Below, piece after piece: positions 23,590 through 38,418 of a stretch of 64,000 bases of DNA. A model generated the notes under the pieces. It saw only the letters and a program-made list of their open reading frames with translations, was not told the DNA's origin and did not search any database. The stretch covers positions 1,906,001 to 1,970,000 of the forward strand of contig CATNEN010000011.1 in assembly GCA_950097015.1 (NCBI GenBank). Reading direction: 5' to 3'. The stretch comes from Macrostomum hystrix. Lineage: Eukaryota; Platyhelminthes; Macrostomidae. A program made the position numbers and the translations under genes. Every line of letters starts with the position of its first letter. Position 1 is the stretch's first letter.

Positions 23590-25622
23590 TTATTTTGATG
23601 CCAAGACCAGACCCCTGTCCCCTCCTCTGATCCCCTGAACCTCCTCTGATCCCCTGAACCTTCGCTGATCCCATGAAAGTCCTCTGATCCCCTGAACCCT
23701 CCTCTGATCCCCTGAACCTCCTCTGATCCCCTGAAACTACTCTGATCCCTTGAACCTCCTCTGATCCCCTGAACCCTCCTCTGATCCCCTGAACCTCCTC
23801 TGATCCCCTGAACTCTCCTCTGATCCCCTGAACTCTCCTCTGATCCCCTGAAGCTACTCTGATCCCCTGAACCCTCCTCTGATCCCCTGAACCTCCTCTG
23901 ATCCCCTGAACCTTCTCTGATCCCCTGAACTCTCCTCTGATACCCTGAACTCTCCTCTGATCCCCTGAAGCTACTCTGATCCCCTGAACCCTCCTCTGAT
24001 CCCCTGAAACTACTCTGATCCCCTGAACCTTCTCTGATCCCCTGAACTCTCCTCTGATCCCCTGAACTCTCCTCTGATCCCCTGAAGCTACTCTGATCCC
24101 CTGAACCCTCCTCTGATCCCCTGAAACTACTCTGATCCCTTGAACCTCCTCTGATCCCCTGAACCCTCCTCTGATCCCCTGAACCTCCTCTGATCCCCTG
24201 AACTCTCCTCTGATCCCCTGAACTCTCCTCTGATCCCCTGAAGCTACTCTGATCCCCTGAACCCTCCTCTGATCCCCTGAACCTCCTCTGATCCCCTGAA
24301 CCTTCTCTGATCCCATGAAAGTCCTCTGATCCCCTGAACCCTCCTCTGATCCCCTGAACCTCCTCTGATCCCCTGAAACTACTCTGATCCCTTGAACCTC
24401 CTCTGATCCCCTGAACCCTCCTCTGATCCCCTGAACCTCCTCTGATCCCCTGAACTCTCCTCTGATCCCCTGAACTCTCCTCTGATCCCCTGAAGCTACT
24501 CTGATCCCCTGAACCCTCCTCTGATCCCCTGAACCTCCTCTGATCCCCTGAAACTACTCTGATCCCCTGAACCCTCATCTGATCCCCTGAACTCTCCTCT
24601 GATCCCTTGAACCCTCCTCTGATCCCCTGAACCCTCCTCTGATCCCCTGAACCTCCTCTGATCCCCTGAATCTTCTCTGATCCCATGAACGTCCTCTGAT
24701 CCCCTGAAACTACTCTGATCCCTTGAACCTCCTCTGATCCCCTGAACCCTCCTCTGATCCCCTGAACCTCCTATGATCCCCTGAACCCTCCTCTGATCCC
24801 CTGAACCTCCTCTGATCCCCTGAACCTTCTCTGATCCCATGAACGTCCTCTGATCCCCTGAAACTACTCTGATCCCTTGAACCTCCTCTGATCCCCTGAA
24901 CCCTCCTCTGATCCCCTGAACCTTCTCTGATCCCATGAACGTCCTCTGATCCCCTGAAACTACTCTGATCCCTTGAACCTCCTCTGATCCCCTGAACCCT
25001 CCTCTGATCCCCTGAACCTCCTATGATCCCCTGAACCCTCCTCTGATCCCCTGAACCTCCTCTGATCCCCTGAACCTTCTCTGATCCCATGAACGTCCTC
25101 TGATCCCCTGAAACTACTCTGATCCCTTGAACCTCCTCTGATCCCCTGAACCCTCCTCTGATCCCCTGAACCTCCTCTGATCCCCTGAACTCTCCTCTGA
25201 TCCCCTGAACTCTCCTCTGATCCCCTGAAGCTACTCTGATCCCTTGAACCTCCTCTGATCCCCTGAACCTTTTTTTGATCCCCTGAACCCTCCTCTGATC
25301 CCCTGAACCCTCATCTGATCCCCTGAACTCTCCTCTGATCCCTTGAACCCTCCTCTGATCCCCTGAACCTCCTTTGATCCCCTGAACCCTCCTCTGATCC
25401 CCTGAACCCTCCTCTGATCCCTTGAACCCTCCTCTGATCCCGCTGAACCTCCTCTGATCCCCTGAACCTCCTCTGATCCCCTGAACCTCCTCTGATCCCC
25501 TGAACCTCCTCTGATCCCCTGAACCTCCTCTGATCCCCTGAACCTCCTCTGATCCCCTGAACCTCCTCTGATCCCCTGAACACACCTCTGATCCCCTGAG
25601 TACTCCACTGATCCCCTGAACC
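23590..25622. repeat. minisatellite, about 17-19-nt unit, about 115 copies
   Basis: Units around CTCTGATCCCCTGAACC with small length changes (AAACTA, AAGCTA and GAACGTC spacers). Blocks of several hundred nt recur within it, so it has higher-order structure. It lies just downstream of the DNAAF8-like gene. Antisense frames of up to 367 codons over it are artefacts of mixed 18-nt periods. Confidence 0.95.
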
Positions 25623-26150
25623 CATTGATATTAGTAGCAGACGTGCTATAATTTCATAATTGCTTTCAATCACTTGAAGTGAATTCGTCCCTCAATACGT
25701 GTGCCCTGACTGATTTTCTATTAAATTGAGACTTTATTTCATTGGATTGATATGTAAATCGGATTTTTTATTTAAAACATCAGTCCCTTTAGCATTCAGA
25801 TTTCATGAATGTTCTTTGGTTACTTTTGCTTTGCTTTGCCTTCAAGAACATTTTTGCTAATTTTTTTAATATCGTATGATGTTGCTGCTTTAGCCAATAC
25901 ATGTACATGTACGAGTATCTTCAATCTACAGCAACAGTTGAATGTTCTCTTAATGAAACTGTACGTGTTCCATTTATTCGTCACTAAATTCACTCATCGA
26001 ATAAAATTCATAGCATAGTTTAGCACCATTCTAGAGCATATTTGCAAAGGCTGAATGAAGACTTCAGGAAGAATTCCGTGTTTGTCATTTAATTTTATCC
26101 TGAACAAATATACTGTCCTGAACATCCTGAACAATATTCGAAAACAAAAG
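25623..26150. other. intergenic AT-rich DNA
   Basis: Unique AT-rich sequence between two arrays; one short open frame (25809-26018) has no recognisable domain. Nothing else is seen. Confidence 0.3.
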
Positions 26151-26860
26151 CCATGAGTTCTAGACACTGAAACCCTGAGATCTAGACACAGAAATCCTGA
26201 GTTCTAGGCACTGAAACCCTGAGATCTAGACACTGAAACCCTGAGATCTAGACACAGAAACCCTGAGTTCTAGGCACTGAAACCCTGAGATCTAGAAACT
26301 GAAACTCGCATATCTAGACACTGAAACTCTAAGATCTAGACACTGAAACCCTGAGATCTAGACACTGAAACCCTGAGATCTAGAAACTGAAACCCTGAGA
26401 TCTAGAAACTGAAACTCGCATATCTAGACACTGAAACTCTAAGATCTAGACACTGAAACCCTGAGATCTAGAAACTGAAACCCTGAGATCTAGAAACTGA
26501 AACCCTGAGATCTTGAAACTGAAACCCTGAGATCTAGACACTGAAACCCTGAGATCTAGACACCGAAACCCTGAGATCTAGAAACTGAAACCCTGAGATC
26601 TAGAAACTGAAACTCGCATATCTAGACACTGAAACTCTAAGATCTAGACACTGAAACCCTGAGATCTAGAAACTGAAACCCTGAGATCTAGAAACTGAAA
26701 CCCTGAGATCTTGAAACTGAAACCCTGAGATCTAGACACTGAAACCCTGAGATCTAGACACCGAAACCCTGAGATCTAGAAACTGAAACCCTGAGATCTA
26801 GAAACTGAAACTCGCATATCTAGACACCGTAACCCTGAGCTTACTGTAACCCTGAATAAG
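26151..26860. repeat. minisatellite, 22-nt unit, about 32 copies
   Basis: Unit CTGAGATCTAGACACTGAAA plus CC. A block containing the variant GAAACTCGCATATCTAGA recurs at roughly 200-nt spacing, so it is a higher-order repeat. Confidence 0.95.
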
Positions 26861-27285
26861 GAACCCAAAAGAACACTAGGTGTCGCTACTCGAACAAGGA
26901 GTTGATATTTTTTAAATCGATGTAGCCGTAGCTAATTAAAGTTTATTTGGTATTGAAATTTAATAAAAAGACCAACTAACATTAGAACAGGTATTATATT
27001 TTGTGCAGTCCGCAGTTGTCAAGAGTGCTAAAAGCGCATTCTTTTCAGGTATAAAAAAACTATATCAGCAAACTTTGGTTTGGAAAGTTAAGATATTCGT
27101 TGTCTTAAGAACTGAAAAAAGAGAAAATATATTCGGCTTTAGTCGCTTTGAGTCAATTAAAGTACGGAGATCGAATTCGGATGGAGTACAGTTAGAGCTG
27201 GGGTTACTTTCTTATTAAGTTAATAGAATATTCAAAATAGTGCCGCGTCTTTAACGGTCTTCAAACTCTGACTTGGACGAGTTGT
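26861..27285. other. 3' flank of the minus-strand beta-tubulin gene
   Basis: AT-rich DNA with a short chance open frame at 27003-27218. It probably contains the tubulin 3' UTR in its right part. No canonical AATAAA is clearly placed. Confidence 0.3.
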
Positions 27286-29134
<1,849 letters not shown>

Positions 29135-29246
29135 TCTGAAGCTTTTATTTGGGGGGTTAGTTATTGGACGGAGGATAAAGGAGGCTTTAAACGGCTCGTC
29201 GTTTCGTGGCGCGGTGAAGTTGTACGGGGCGGCCTGGCGGGTCTGG

Positions 29247-29254
29247 TATTTATA
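29247..29254 (-). promoter_or_regulatory. TATA box of beta-tubulin copy 1
   Basis: TATAAATA on the minus strand, about 113 bp upstream of the ATG, inside a GC-rich stretch. Confidence 0.65.
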
Positions 29255-29309
29255 GTCCGCCGTGGCAGAGGGAGGCTGCCCCGAATTTGGAATGGGCGCC
29301 CGCCCGGGC

Positions 29310-29322
29310 GTTGCTAAACAAC
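29310..29322 (-). promoter_or_regulatory. X-box-like RFX site near beta-tubulin copy 1
   Basis: GTTGCT-A-AACAAC fits the RFX X-box pattern RYYNYY-N(1-3)-RRNRAC. It lies about 175 bp upstream of the copy 1 ATG and about 60 bp beyond its TATA box. Confidence 0.5.
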
Positions 29323-29394
29323 CGGAGGGGGTGGGGGCGGTGGGCCAGTCTGACTCACAAGCCTGCAACTATTGGAAAAGCCATTAACTTCATT

Positions 29395-29408
29395 CCAGTG
29401 TACACTGG
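29395..29408. repeat. 14-bp perfect palindrome
   Basis: CCAGTGTACACTGG, self-complementary, about 260 bp upstream of beta-tubulin copy 1. It could be a dimeric factor site; no function is assigned. Confidence 0.5.
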
Positions 29409-32047
29409 ACATGGTCTATGTACATTGGTCTCGGATGAGTGTACAACGAGCATGAGGGGATAGAGGGACGTCAGGCCCAATTAAACGCAGGCTAAAAAAG
29501 GCGCGAGACAGAAAGAAAAATAGAGAGACGGGCAGAAGACACCACCAGTCAAACCAGTTCGCCATTCATTCATTCCTCTTCTCTTCCCTGCATCCACCCA
29601 TCTGCGCGCTCCAGTGTGTGCTGTTGGTGTGACTCAGCTAGCTCAAACAGAGCTCAAAGCATTAGCGGTTTGAGTTGGATGGAAGCAGACAATAGAATTG
29701 AAGCTAGGAGCACTGAGTGGTAGCTTTTCTCTCTCCCACAGCATCCGAACCCTTAGTTAGCTCCGTCGCCTTTCTTTCCAGGACTTGAGACCAAGATCTT
29801 TATGTCAATGTATTGAACTGTCTGCTGTTCCCTCATCTATCACACACTCCTGCATTAGCATCAATGATTTTGAAATGAGATTTTTTTTCACTTCTCAAAT
29901 TGCACTTTTGTCGTTTTTCAAGTGCCGATACATAGATATATAGACATGTAAATCTTATTTGCACTTAAAACTTTGAAATGAGTCATAGTTCCGCTCATTC
30001 AGCCCATTGCAACAATGAAAGTGATTTCCTCCAAATTAGTCACTCCTTTACAATAGTCTGAGTACCTTTTAGACATTCTGAATACCTTTTTGGATAGGCT
30101 TAGTAACTGTTAGACAGTTCGTACCTGTTAGACAGTTCGTACCTGTTAGAAAGTTCGTACCTGTTAGACAGTTCGTACCTGTTAGAAAGTTCGTACCTGT
30201 TAGAAAGTTCGTACCTGTTAGACAGTTCGTACCTGTTAGACAGTTCGTACCTGTTAGACAGTTCGTACCTGTTAGACAGTTCGTACCTGTTTGACAGTTC
30301 GTATTCGTACCTGTTAGACAGTTCGCACCTGTTAGAAAGTCCGTATCTGTTAGAAAGTTCGTACCTGTTAGACAGTTCGTACCTGTTAGACAGTACTACC
30401 AGTTACTAAGAGGCCAGATAAATAATTTTTTTCAGGTAGAATTACTTAAAAGAAGCAATTATCGATCAATTTCGAAACTGCCTTTGATGACGCACATATT
30501 GCCGTCTTTAAAACCATAGAATTGAAATAAACAATATCTAATAGAGTAGCAGTCAAGCTTGAGTCTATAGTCCCAGACAAGTTCAGTCTCTAAGGCATGT
30601 ACTCTCTATAATTGAACTGAAAAGGCGAAAACGGCATCAAACCAGTTTTTATAGGGTGGACACTTCTTGTTTTTTATTATTTGAAAACATTTTATTGTCC
30701 AAGAAAATTTTTGTCAACAATCGCAAATAGACGCATTTTTTGGAAGAAGTTTTTAGCTAGAAGCTGTAGTTATGGACGCTTTTCTTTCGAATTATGGCCG
30801 CAACTATGCTGGACAAAATAAACACTCGAGGGTGGAGTGCTGCTCAATTATTTTACCTGCATGAAATAAAGCAATGCGCCATTTGAATAGTTTATGCAAG
30901 ATTCTATACTCGAGCTTTGCAAAGTTTCAGCATTTGATGGCGAACAATGCAAAATTAGCCAAATTGTCTTTGAATGCCAAATAGACGCAGCGCTGCAGAT
31001 CATTCATGCGTTTCAATTTTATTTTCTTTAATTGTTGCAGAAACTCCACTACATTCGATGGGCTTTTCGGAGCCTGAGCTGAATACCAAAATCTGACAAG
31101 GGGGGCACAATTATAAGAGGGTCTTATTCAGGCAACTGGACCCAACCAAGTTTGCGTTTAATTAATTCGACGAGATGGGGCAGCCAGAGGCTGGGAGGGT
31201 GGGGTTTAAGCCGTCGCATTGGATTGAATAGCTGGGTAATGTAGACGCATGGCAAGATTCTCTATTTACAATTGAAATGCAACGCGCGCCTGCATGCCGC
31301 TCATAGCAACCAATCTTCTATAGATTGTGCGTGCTTAGCAACTCAGCGAGAGACGGGCGGGGGCGAGAGAGCTCTGCAGACGCAAAACTGGTTTGAACAG
31401 GTTCTGAGTGAGGGCTTAGAGTTGTATTGAGATACGCCTATATACTGCATGCGATAGCTTTTATCTGTCTTCTATAGAGAAAAACGATTTCATTTCAGGC
31501 GCTTATAGCTCAAACTTCTCAAACTGCTTGCTTAACTTTGCTCAGGAGACTGTTTAAGCAGAGTAAGACTTAGGGTTCAACCAAGGGTCGACTGAGTTTG
31601 CGACCAAATTTAAACAAAAAATGCAACTGCGCCCATGCTGTGAAATGTGTGTAAATTCGTTAAAAGAACGTGAAAAATTGCCGATAAAGAAACGCGAAAC
31701 GTGAATCGGACTGCAACCATGTTTGAGCAATTACAGCTGTTAATCTGTACTACCCTCTCAGACTGTACTCAAATTCACCTTTCTATATTATTACTTCATT
31801 TTTGGGCCCTTCATAATCTGTTAATCAGAAAATTGTGCTTTGATAGTCGAGAGCACGATTTACAGCTCACCTTAATTTAGACATTTAAACTTGAAAACTC
31901 TCTTTTAATCTTTTAAAAATGCTTCTTTTGTCGTGTGGTGGAAAGTTGCAAAAGTATATAGTTGTGTAATTTAAACGAGCTCGTATTACAAATAAAGATG
32001 CAAAAATTTAAATCGATAATTCTAAATGGTTGTTTACAAGCATTTCT
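29409..32047. other. intergenic spacer between the tubulin genes, left part
   Basis: No coding sequence recognised. It contains a minisatellite at 30085-30400 (listed separately) and several half X-box words (AGCAAC near 31305 and 31336). GC-rich tracts near 29280-29340 belong to the copy 1 promoter. The remainder is AT-rich. Confidence 0.4.
30085..30400. repeat. minisatellite, 18-nt unit, about 16 copies
   Basis: Unit TACCTGTTAGACAGTTCG with an AAAGTTCG variant. It shares CCTGTTAGACAG with the unrelated-locus array at 18585-19800. Confidence 0.95.
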
Positions 32048-32315
32048 AGGGGGTTGTAGCCTACTGGTCAGAGCGTCGGACTCACGACTTGAAGGTCGGG
32101 GGTTCGATTCTCGACTGCACTAGACAATTTGTGTCCTTTAGCTAACTCAACTCTGCATTGCTTCAGTTCACCCAGCTGTTAAATGGGTACCAGCATCAGC
32201 TGGGGTAATTGAGGGTGGGTGTGGCGCCCCCCCAGTCCATGGACTGAACAATTGCAGCGGCTGTGCTGTAGGCTGCACATCTGGCCCAATTGGGGCAGGT
32301 GTAATCAAGTATTAC
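32048..32315 (+). mobile_element. SINE family 2
   Basis: tRNA-like head with A box (TAGCCTACTGGTCAGAGCG) and B box (GGTTCGATTCTC). The body has CAGCTGTTAAATGGGTACCA, CCAGTCCATGGACTGAAC and CATCTGGCCCAATTGGGGCA. The flanks do not form a tRNA acceptor stem, so this is a SINE head and not a tRNA gene. Related fragments lie at about 21315-21475 and 39745-39820. Confidence 0.75.
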
Positions 32316-32634
32316 TAATCAATGCAAATTATATTACAAGCGCTTTTTTTAATTCTTTTAATTTCCAAAATCCTATTTGTTTGATAGGCATAACTTAAAA
32401 AGCCAACAATTTCTTCTATCGGCAAAAGAAGCATTATGCAAAAACGCATGCCAAATAGTTTCATAAAGAATTTTGGACATGCGAAAGACGTTGAAATGCT
32501 CTCTCGGCAACGGGGGTTGTTGCTGAGTCCCATAGCCAGTGTGCAGGTAGCAGAGCCGAGAAAATTTTTATAACACAGCGGGGGCCATGCATGAGAGGCT
32601 ATACGAGAAGCGAGCGGGGCTAGTTAATTCTAGC

Positions 32635-32649
32635 GTTGCCATTGGCAAC
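32635..32649. promoter_or_regulatory. X-box (RFX site), perfect inverted halves
   Basis: GTTGCC-ATT-GGCAAC: both half-sites are exact inverted copies with a 3-nt spacer, matching the RFX consensus. It lies about 1.1 kb upstream of beta-tubulin copy 2. Confidence 0.7.
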
Positions 32650-33050
32650 CCGCGCGTTGCTAAGGCGAATGCGAGCGGCTAGAATTGGAATGCTTATAGC
32701 GTGGTCTCAGCTCAGCGCCATATATTGTGCGCGCGTGGGTTGAATTGAGAATGCCAGATGATGATTGAGTGGCACGAAACTACGAAACTAGTCTGAATAG
32801 ACTAATGTAAAGCTATGCCGGGGCAACATAACATAAGCAGTGCAGCTTGAGTGCTGTCACTTTATACAAGCTTCGTTTTTAGCTATCAGTTGGATGGAGC
32901 AGGCCATTGTCCCGAGATGAAAATGCGTCATCAACTCTTCTGCAGCGCTATACTGGCGCTGGTCTTCCACTGTGCCCGCAGCTCACACTATTACACCTGT
33001 ACTCAGCGGGACTAAAGAGATAAAGCTCTTGCCTTTTCTATGAGCGGCTC

Positions 33051-33065
33051 GTTGTCATGGGCAAC
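33051..33065. promoter_or_regulatory. X-box (RFX site)
   Basis: GTTGTC-ATG-GGCAAC fits RYYNYY-N3-RRNRAC, about 0.67 kb upstream of the copy 2 ATG. Confidence 0.6.
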
Positions 33066-33556
33066 TACTACCCTTTCACCCTCTTAGTGAGCCGAGCGAG
33101 TACAATGGAAATGGACGGGTGTATTAAGCCTGTCAGCCCAATGCGCATTCTCAACTCATACTCATTCCTTTCCAATCTATTCACCTGCCCTCGCAGCTAT
33201 TCTGCCTTCACAAACCCTACCTGTCCCCACCCTTTCGTTGCTAAGGCCGCGTTTCTCTCTCTCTCTCTCCCTCTCCCCACCTCTCAGGTCGCTATGGTCG
33301 ATCGACCCACCCACCGTCACCCCCACCAGCGGCCACTTCAAACTATGGCAACCGGGGAGGCTAGGGCGTAAAATGAAGAAAAACACTTCCAATGACTCTC
33401 GCTTGCTGACGCTGCATGGCCCGCAGGTAGCTGCACCACCTCAAACCCTGGGCTACTCTATTGAAGCTCTTACCTGCGTGCCTCCCCAACCCGACCACTT
33501 CTACCCACTTCTACCCCTGTAGCCGTTGCCAAGCGCTTCGCTCCTCTCCCCATCTG

Positions 33557-33569
33557 GTTGCTGGGCGAC
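33557..33569 (+). promoter_or_regulatory. X-box-like RFX site close to beta-tubulin copy 2
   Basis: GTTGCT-G-GGCGAC fits the consensus with a 1-nt spacer. It lies about 165 bp upstream of the ATG and 40-45 bp upstream of the TATA-like box, the same layout as the site near copy 1. Confidence 0.55.
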
Positions 33570-33733
33570 TCGGCGCGTCGGCGCCAACCCCGCCGAGGCG
33601 GCCGCGAGAGCATAAATGCGGAGCGCGGGGCCGGCCCAGAGGCCAACCGCTCCGGCGCTCCACTGCGAACCAAACAGCCCGTTCAGCTATAATTTGAGGC
33701 TTTCGCTTCCATTCCCAACAGCTCTCAGCCAAC

Positions 33734-35167
<1,434 letters not shown>

Positions 35168-36814
35168 ACAACTCGCTCCCAGTTGGCAACTATTGCGAAG
35201 ACCTTCAAGAAGAGCTGACATAATGATTAAATATTGGCGAACATTTTTCTAAGAAAAAGTCCAAAGCGACAATGCTAATACCAAAGCTGAAGTCTATATT
35301 GAAATTTAGTAAATAGCTTTGATGTTTAAACATCGTTGTTACTGGCGTGCCTTGTAAAACTTACACATTACATTACGACAGGGAAGGAGCTGGATTGTTT
35401 TTATTGTCAAACAAAATATATTATTTATAAATATTGTTTCTTTTTTAAATTCTTGAACTGAGAGGTTCATAATTTCAGTTTACTTAATTGTCTTTCGTGT
35501 TTCTTTTAGTTTTTTATTACGAATGATCGTCAAACAAGACAAGGTAATAACTGTTATAGCCAATCAAGTGAAGAATTCAATTTTAGTTTTGGTTGGTCAC
35601 TAAAAACTTTTGTATGCCAAAACGGAATTTGCATTTTGTCCAGATGATATACAACAGTATAAGACGATAAGCATTCGACAATCTATTCGGTAACTATATC
35701 GATTTGTCGGACTAAATTACACTTTTAAATTAGTGTGAAAAAGCCTTTCTTTATTGCTTAAAAAAACAAATTTCCATAATATGTCTAGAAAAAGCAGATC
35801 AAGATTGGAGATCTGAATTTGCATTTTCTAGGAAACAACGAGGTAGTATGAGTCAGCCTGGGCGCATTTGAACAAGAAATCAATGTAAAACGAACGCGAT
35901 CATTTCATCCTACTCGACTGCACAAAGTAGTAGTAATGCTAGGAAAAGATAGAAAAATAATTTTTTTTTATTTTGGGCAAGTTTTATAGTAAGTAATAGA
36001 TAGAATATTGAATGGTATCTGATGGAAAAACTGGAATTATGAAATAAATAGTACATAATGATGGACATAATGTCACAGATAATGTCACAAATAACACTAT
36101 TTATGTTTCCACATGCCATGTTAAAAAATAGAACTTTCATTTTTGAAGCGAATAACAAGACATAATTGAAGTCTTGAAATGAAAATTTTCATTTAAAAGC
36201 GATTTTAACATAATTGTCCTATTCCAGACACTGAATTCCTAAGAACTATATTTAGGCCCATTCGATAATTAAAACAAAATACTTTTACACAGAAAATACA
36301 AATACAAAAGTACAAAAGTAACAAAAGTGCCCGAAAGAGAATAATGTACGACCTATCATCAGAGAAAATTGTTTTCTTTTTTAAACTTTGTTCTTCAAAA
36401 AAAACAAAAGCAATTAAACAAAATGGTAATAAAGTGACAGGATGAGGAAACAAAACCACATTGATACTGAAAGCCTGACAAACAGAAAAGTAATGAGAAC
36501 CTACTTTATTCGTTAATGGATGTGTTTTATTCAAGAAAAATGCGAACATTAAATTTTCATTGTTGAAGTAAGATAGAATATGATATTCTTAAGATTAATT
36601 GTGAGTTAATATTTTATAATTACTTTCCTGGCGGGTATACAATACCAATAAAAGTAGTATGACTTGGTGAAATCGTATCTTACGATTTGATCAAGGACGA
36701 CCAAAGTAACAAATATACAGGACGCAGCACTCACGTGTTACTGTTATGTGAAATAAATTTCCATAGTAAGCTCATTTTTTACCGAAAAGTTAATCGCAAA
36801 TCTCAGAACATATT
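35168..36814. other. intergenic AT-rich DNA downstream of beta-tubulin copy 2
   Basis: The tubulin 3' UTR probably occupies the first 70-100 nt. Short antisense frames at 35910-36158 and 36205-36549 are in low-complexity AT-rich sequence with no recognisable domain. Nothing else is seen. Confidence 0.35.
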
Positions 36815-37215
36815 GTATTACTGAATTGTATTACTGAATCGTATTACTGAATTGTATTACTGAATTGTATTACTGAATTGTATTACTGAATTGTATTACT
36901 GAATTGTATTACTGAATTGTATTACTGAATTGTATTACTGAATTGTATTACAGAATTGTATTACTGAATTGTATTACAGAATTGTATTACAGAATTGTAT
37001 TACTGAATTGTATTACTGAATTGTATTACAGAATTGTATTACTGAATTGTATTACTGAATTGTATTACTGAATTGTATTACTGAATTGTATTACTGAATT
37101 GTATTACTGAATTGTATTACTGAATTGTATTACAGAATTGTATTACTGAATTGTATTACTGAATTGTATTACTGAATTGTATTACTGAATTGTATTACTG
37201 AATTGCATTACTGAA
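36815..37215. repeat. minisatellite, 13-nt unit, about 30 copies
   Basis: Unit ATTGTATTACTGA with ATTACAGA variants, very homogeneous. Confidence 0.95.
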
Positions 37216-37665
37216 GTTATTTATTTATTGGACCATGCTAACGTATTATAAAAAGTGCAATATGTTAAATTGTGCATTTCTATATCGAGTGCTATAGAAT
37301 ATTTATCCGAGTATTAATATCTCTGAATAATACTTTACTTTAAGCTTATTGTTGATGCCTAGCTAACCGAAACACAGATTTACACAGTAAAGCACAATAG
37401 AATGCTCACTAGCCAATAAACTATACAGCATGTATAAATATACCTAAATGCTGGCTGTCATCAAGCTACAGGATACATTTTGAAGGTCCCAGTGAAAAGA
37501 AGTACCTTTCTAAACGCGAATCAATTAAAAAGTGAAATCATTTCGAAAAAGTGGCCCTCGAAAAAATTGTCCATATATAGATTTCGATGCTGCGCCCTTG
37601 TATTTTAATAACGCATTTGACAATCTAAATGGGAATTCGGACAATAAAACCGGGAATCGATAGGC
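37216..37665. other. intergenic DNA, nothing recognised
   Basis: AT-rich unique sequence between a minisatellite and a hAT-like element; no feature seen. Confidence 0.3.
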
Positions 37666-38053
37666 CGCGGGTGGGCAAAATCCGGCCCGTGGACCAGATG
37701 TGGCCCTCGAAGCTCTCAAATCCGGCCCCTTCCGGCTCATGTATCATGTCTCATCTTTCCCCTGTCGCATCTCTCCTCGGTCTCGTCTCTCCCGTGTCTC
37801 ATCTATCCCGTGTCAAATCTCTACCGTGTCTCATCTCTCCCGCGTCCCATCTCTCCCGCGTCCCATCTCTACCGTGCCTAATCTCTCCCGTGTGTCATCT
37901 TTCCCGTGTCTTTTCTCTCATGTGTCTCATCTGCCTGTCAACTCTTCTCTGACTCATCTCTCCACTATTTAATATTTCTACAGTCAATACGGCCCGCTGT
38001 CGTATTTTAGGTTCTCTCTTTGGCCCGCTAGCTAATAAGTTTGCCGACCCCTG
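37666..38053. mobile_element. non-autonomous hAT-like element, 388 bp
   Basis: The right end read inward is CAGGGGTCGGCAAAC, and the left end CGCGGGTGGGCAAAA, imperfect terminal inverted repeats typical of hAT elements and followed by CGGCCCG-type words. The flanks CGATAGGC and CGATACAC form an 8-bp target duplication with two mismatches. The interior has no transposase, only degenerate 15-16-nt copies of CTCTCCCGTGTCTCAT at 37745-37935. Confidence 0.6.
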
Positions 38054-38418
38054 CGATACACATTCAAGCCAAGCAATAGACTGAGGCTGATTAGAAAGGC
38101 GCTGGCGATCCGCTACAGGAATAGGGTCACTTTCAGGTCAAAGAGAAGAAAACAGGGAAGAGAAGGGGGAGATATGAAATCGCAGTCTTGGTTAAAGTTC
38201 TGATTGCTTTTTCTCACAATTAATGTCCAAAAATTGTTGTCTATGGCCTAGCCTCCCTCTGTAGACTTTGCTAAGCTGCTTGATTCCATCGATTGGGCGC
38301 TGTCTGTGGCCTGGCTTGAATCTCAATGGCAGTCCCGTTTTGATTGTCAAAAGCGATTGGTCTCTTGGATTTGATAGAATAGCAAAAAACTATCTAGAAT
38401 TTCCATTCAGCTGACTGA
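38054..38418. other. 3' flank of the GPCR gene
   Basis: Unique sequence downstream of the minus-strand GPCR stop; probably 3' UTR nearest 38418. Nothing else is recognised. Confidence 0.3.

Larger units (their letters stand above)
32316..33733 (+). promoter_or_regulatory. upstream region of beta-tubulin copy 2
   Basis: No gene recognised. The region becomes GC-rich toward the ATG, with CT-rich tracts near 33250-33290. A TATA-like CATAAATG lies near 33611-33618, about 118 bp upstream of the ATG, mirroring copy 1. Three X-box-like sites are listed separately. Confidence 0.6.

Noticed and set aside
23564-25673. Several antisense frames up to 367 codons encoding GSEEVQGIRG-like repeats
   Set aside because: Pure minisatellite translation, length-variable units, no start context, and no unique sequence at either end.
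29135-29368. N-terminal extension of beta-tubulin copy 1
   Set aside because: The extended frame passes through the TATA-like box and GC-rich promoter; beta-tubulins start at the MREI methionine.
32048-32120. tRNA gene
   Set aside because: A and B boxes are present, but the ends do not pair as an acceptor stem and a SINE body follows.
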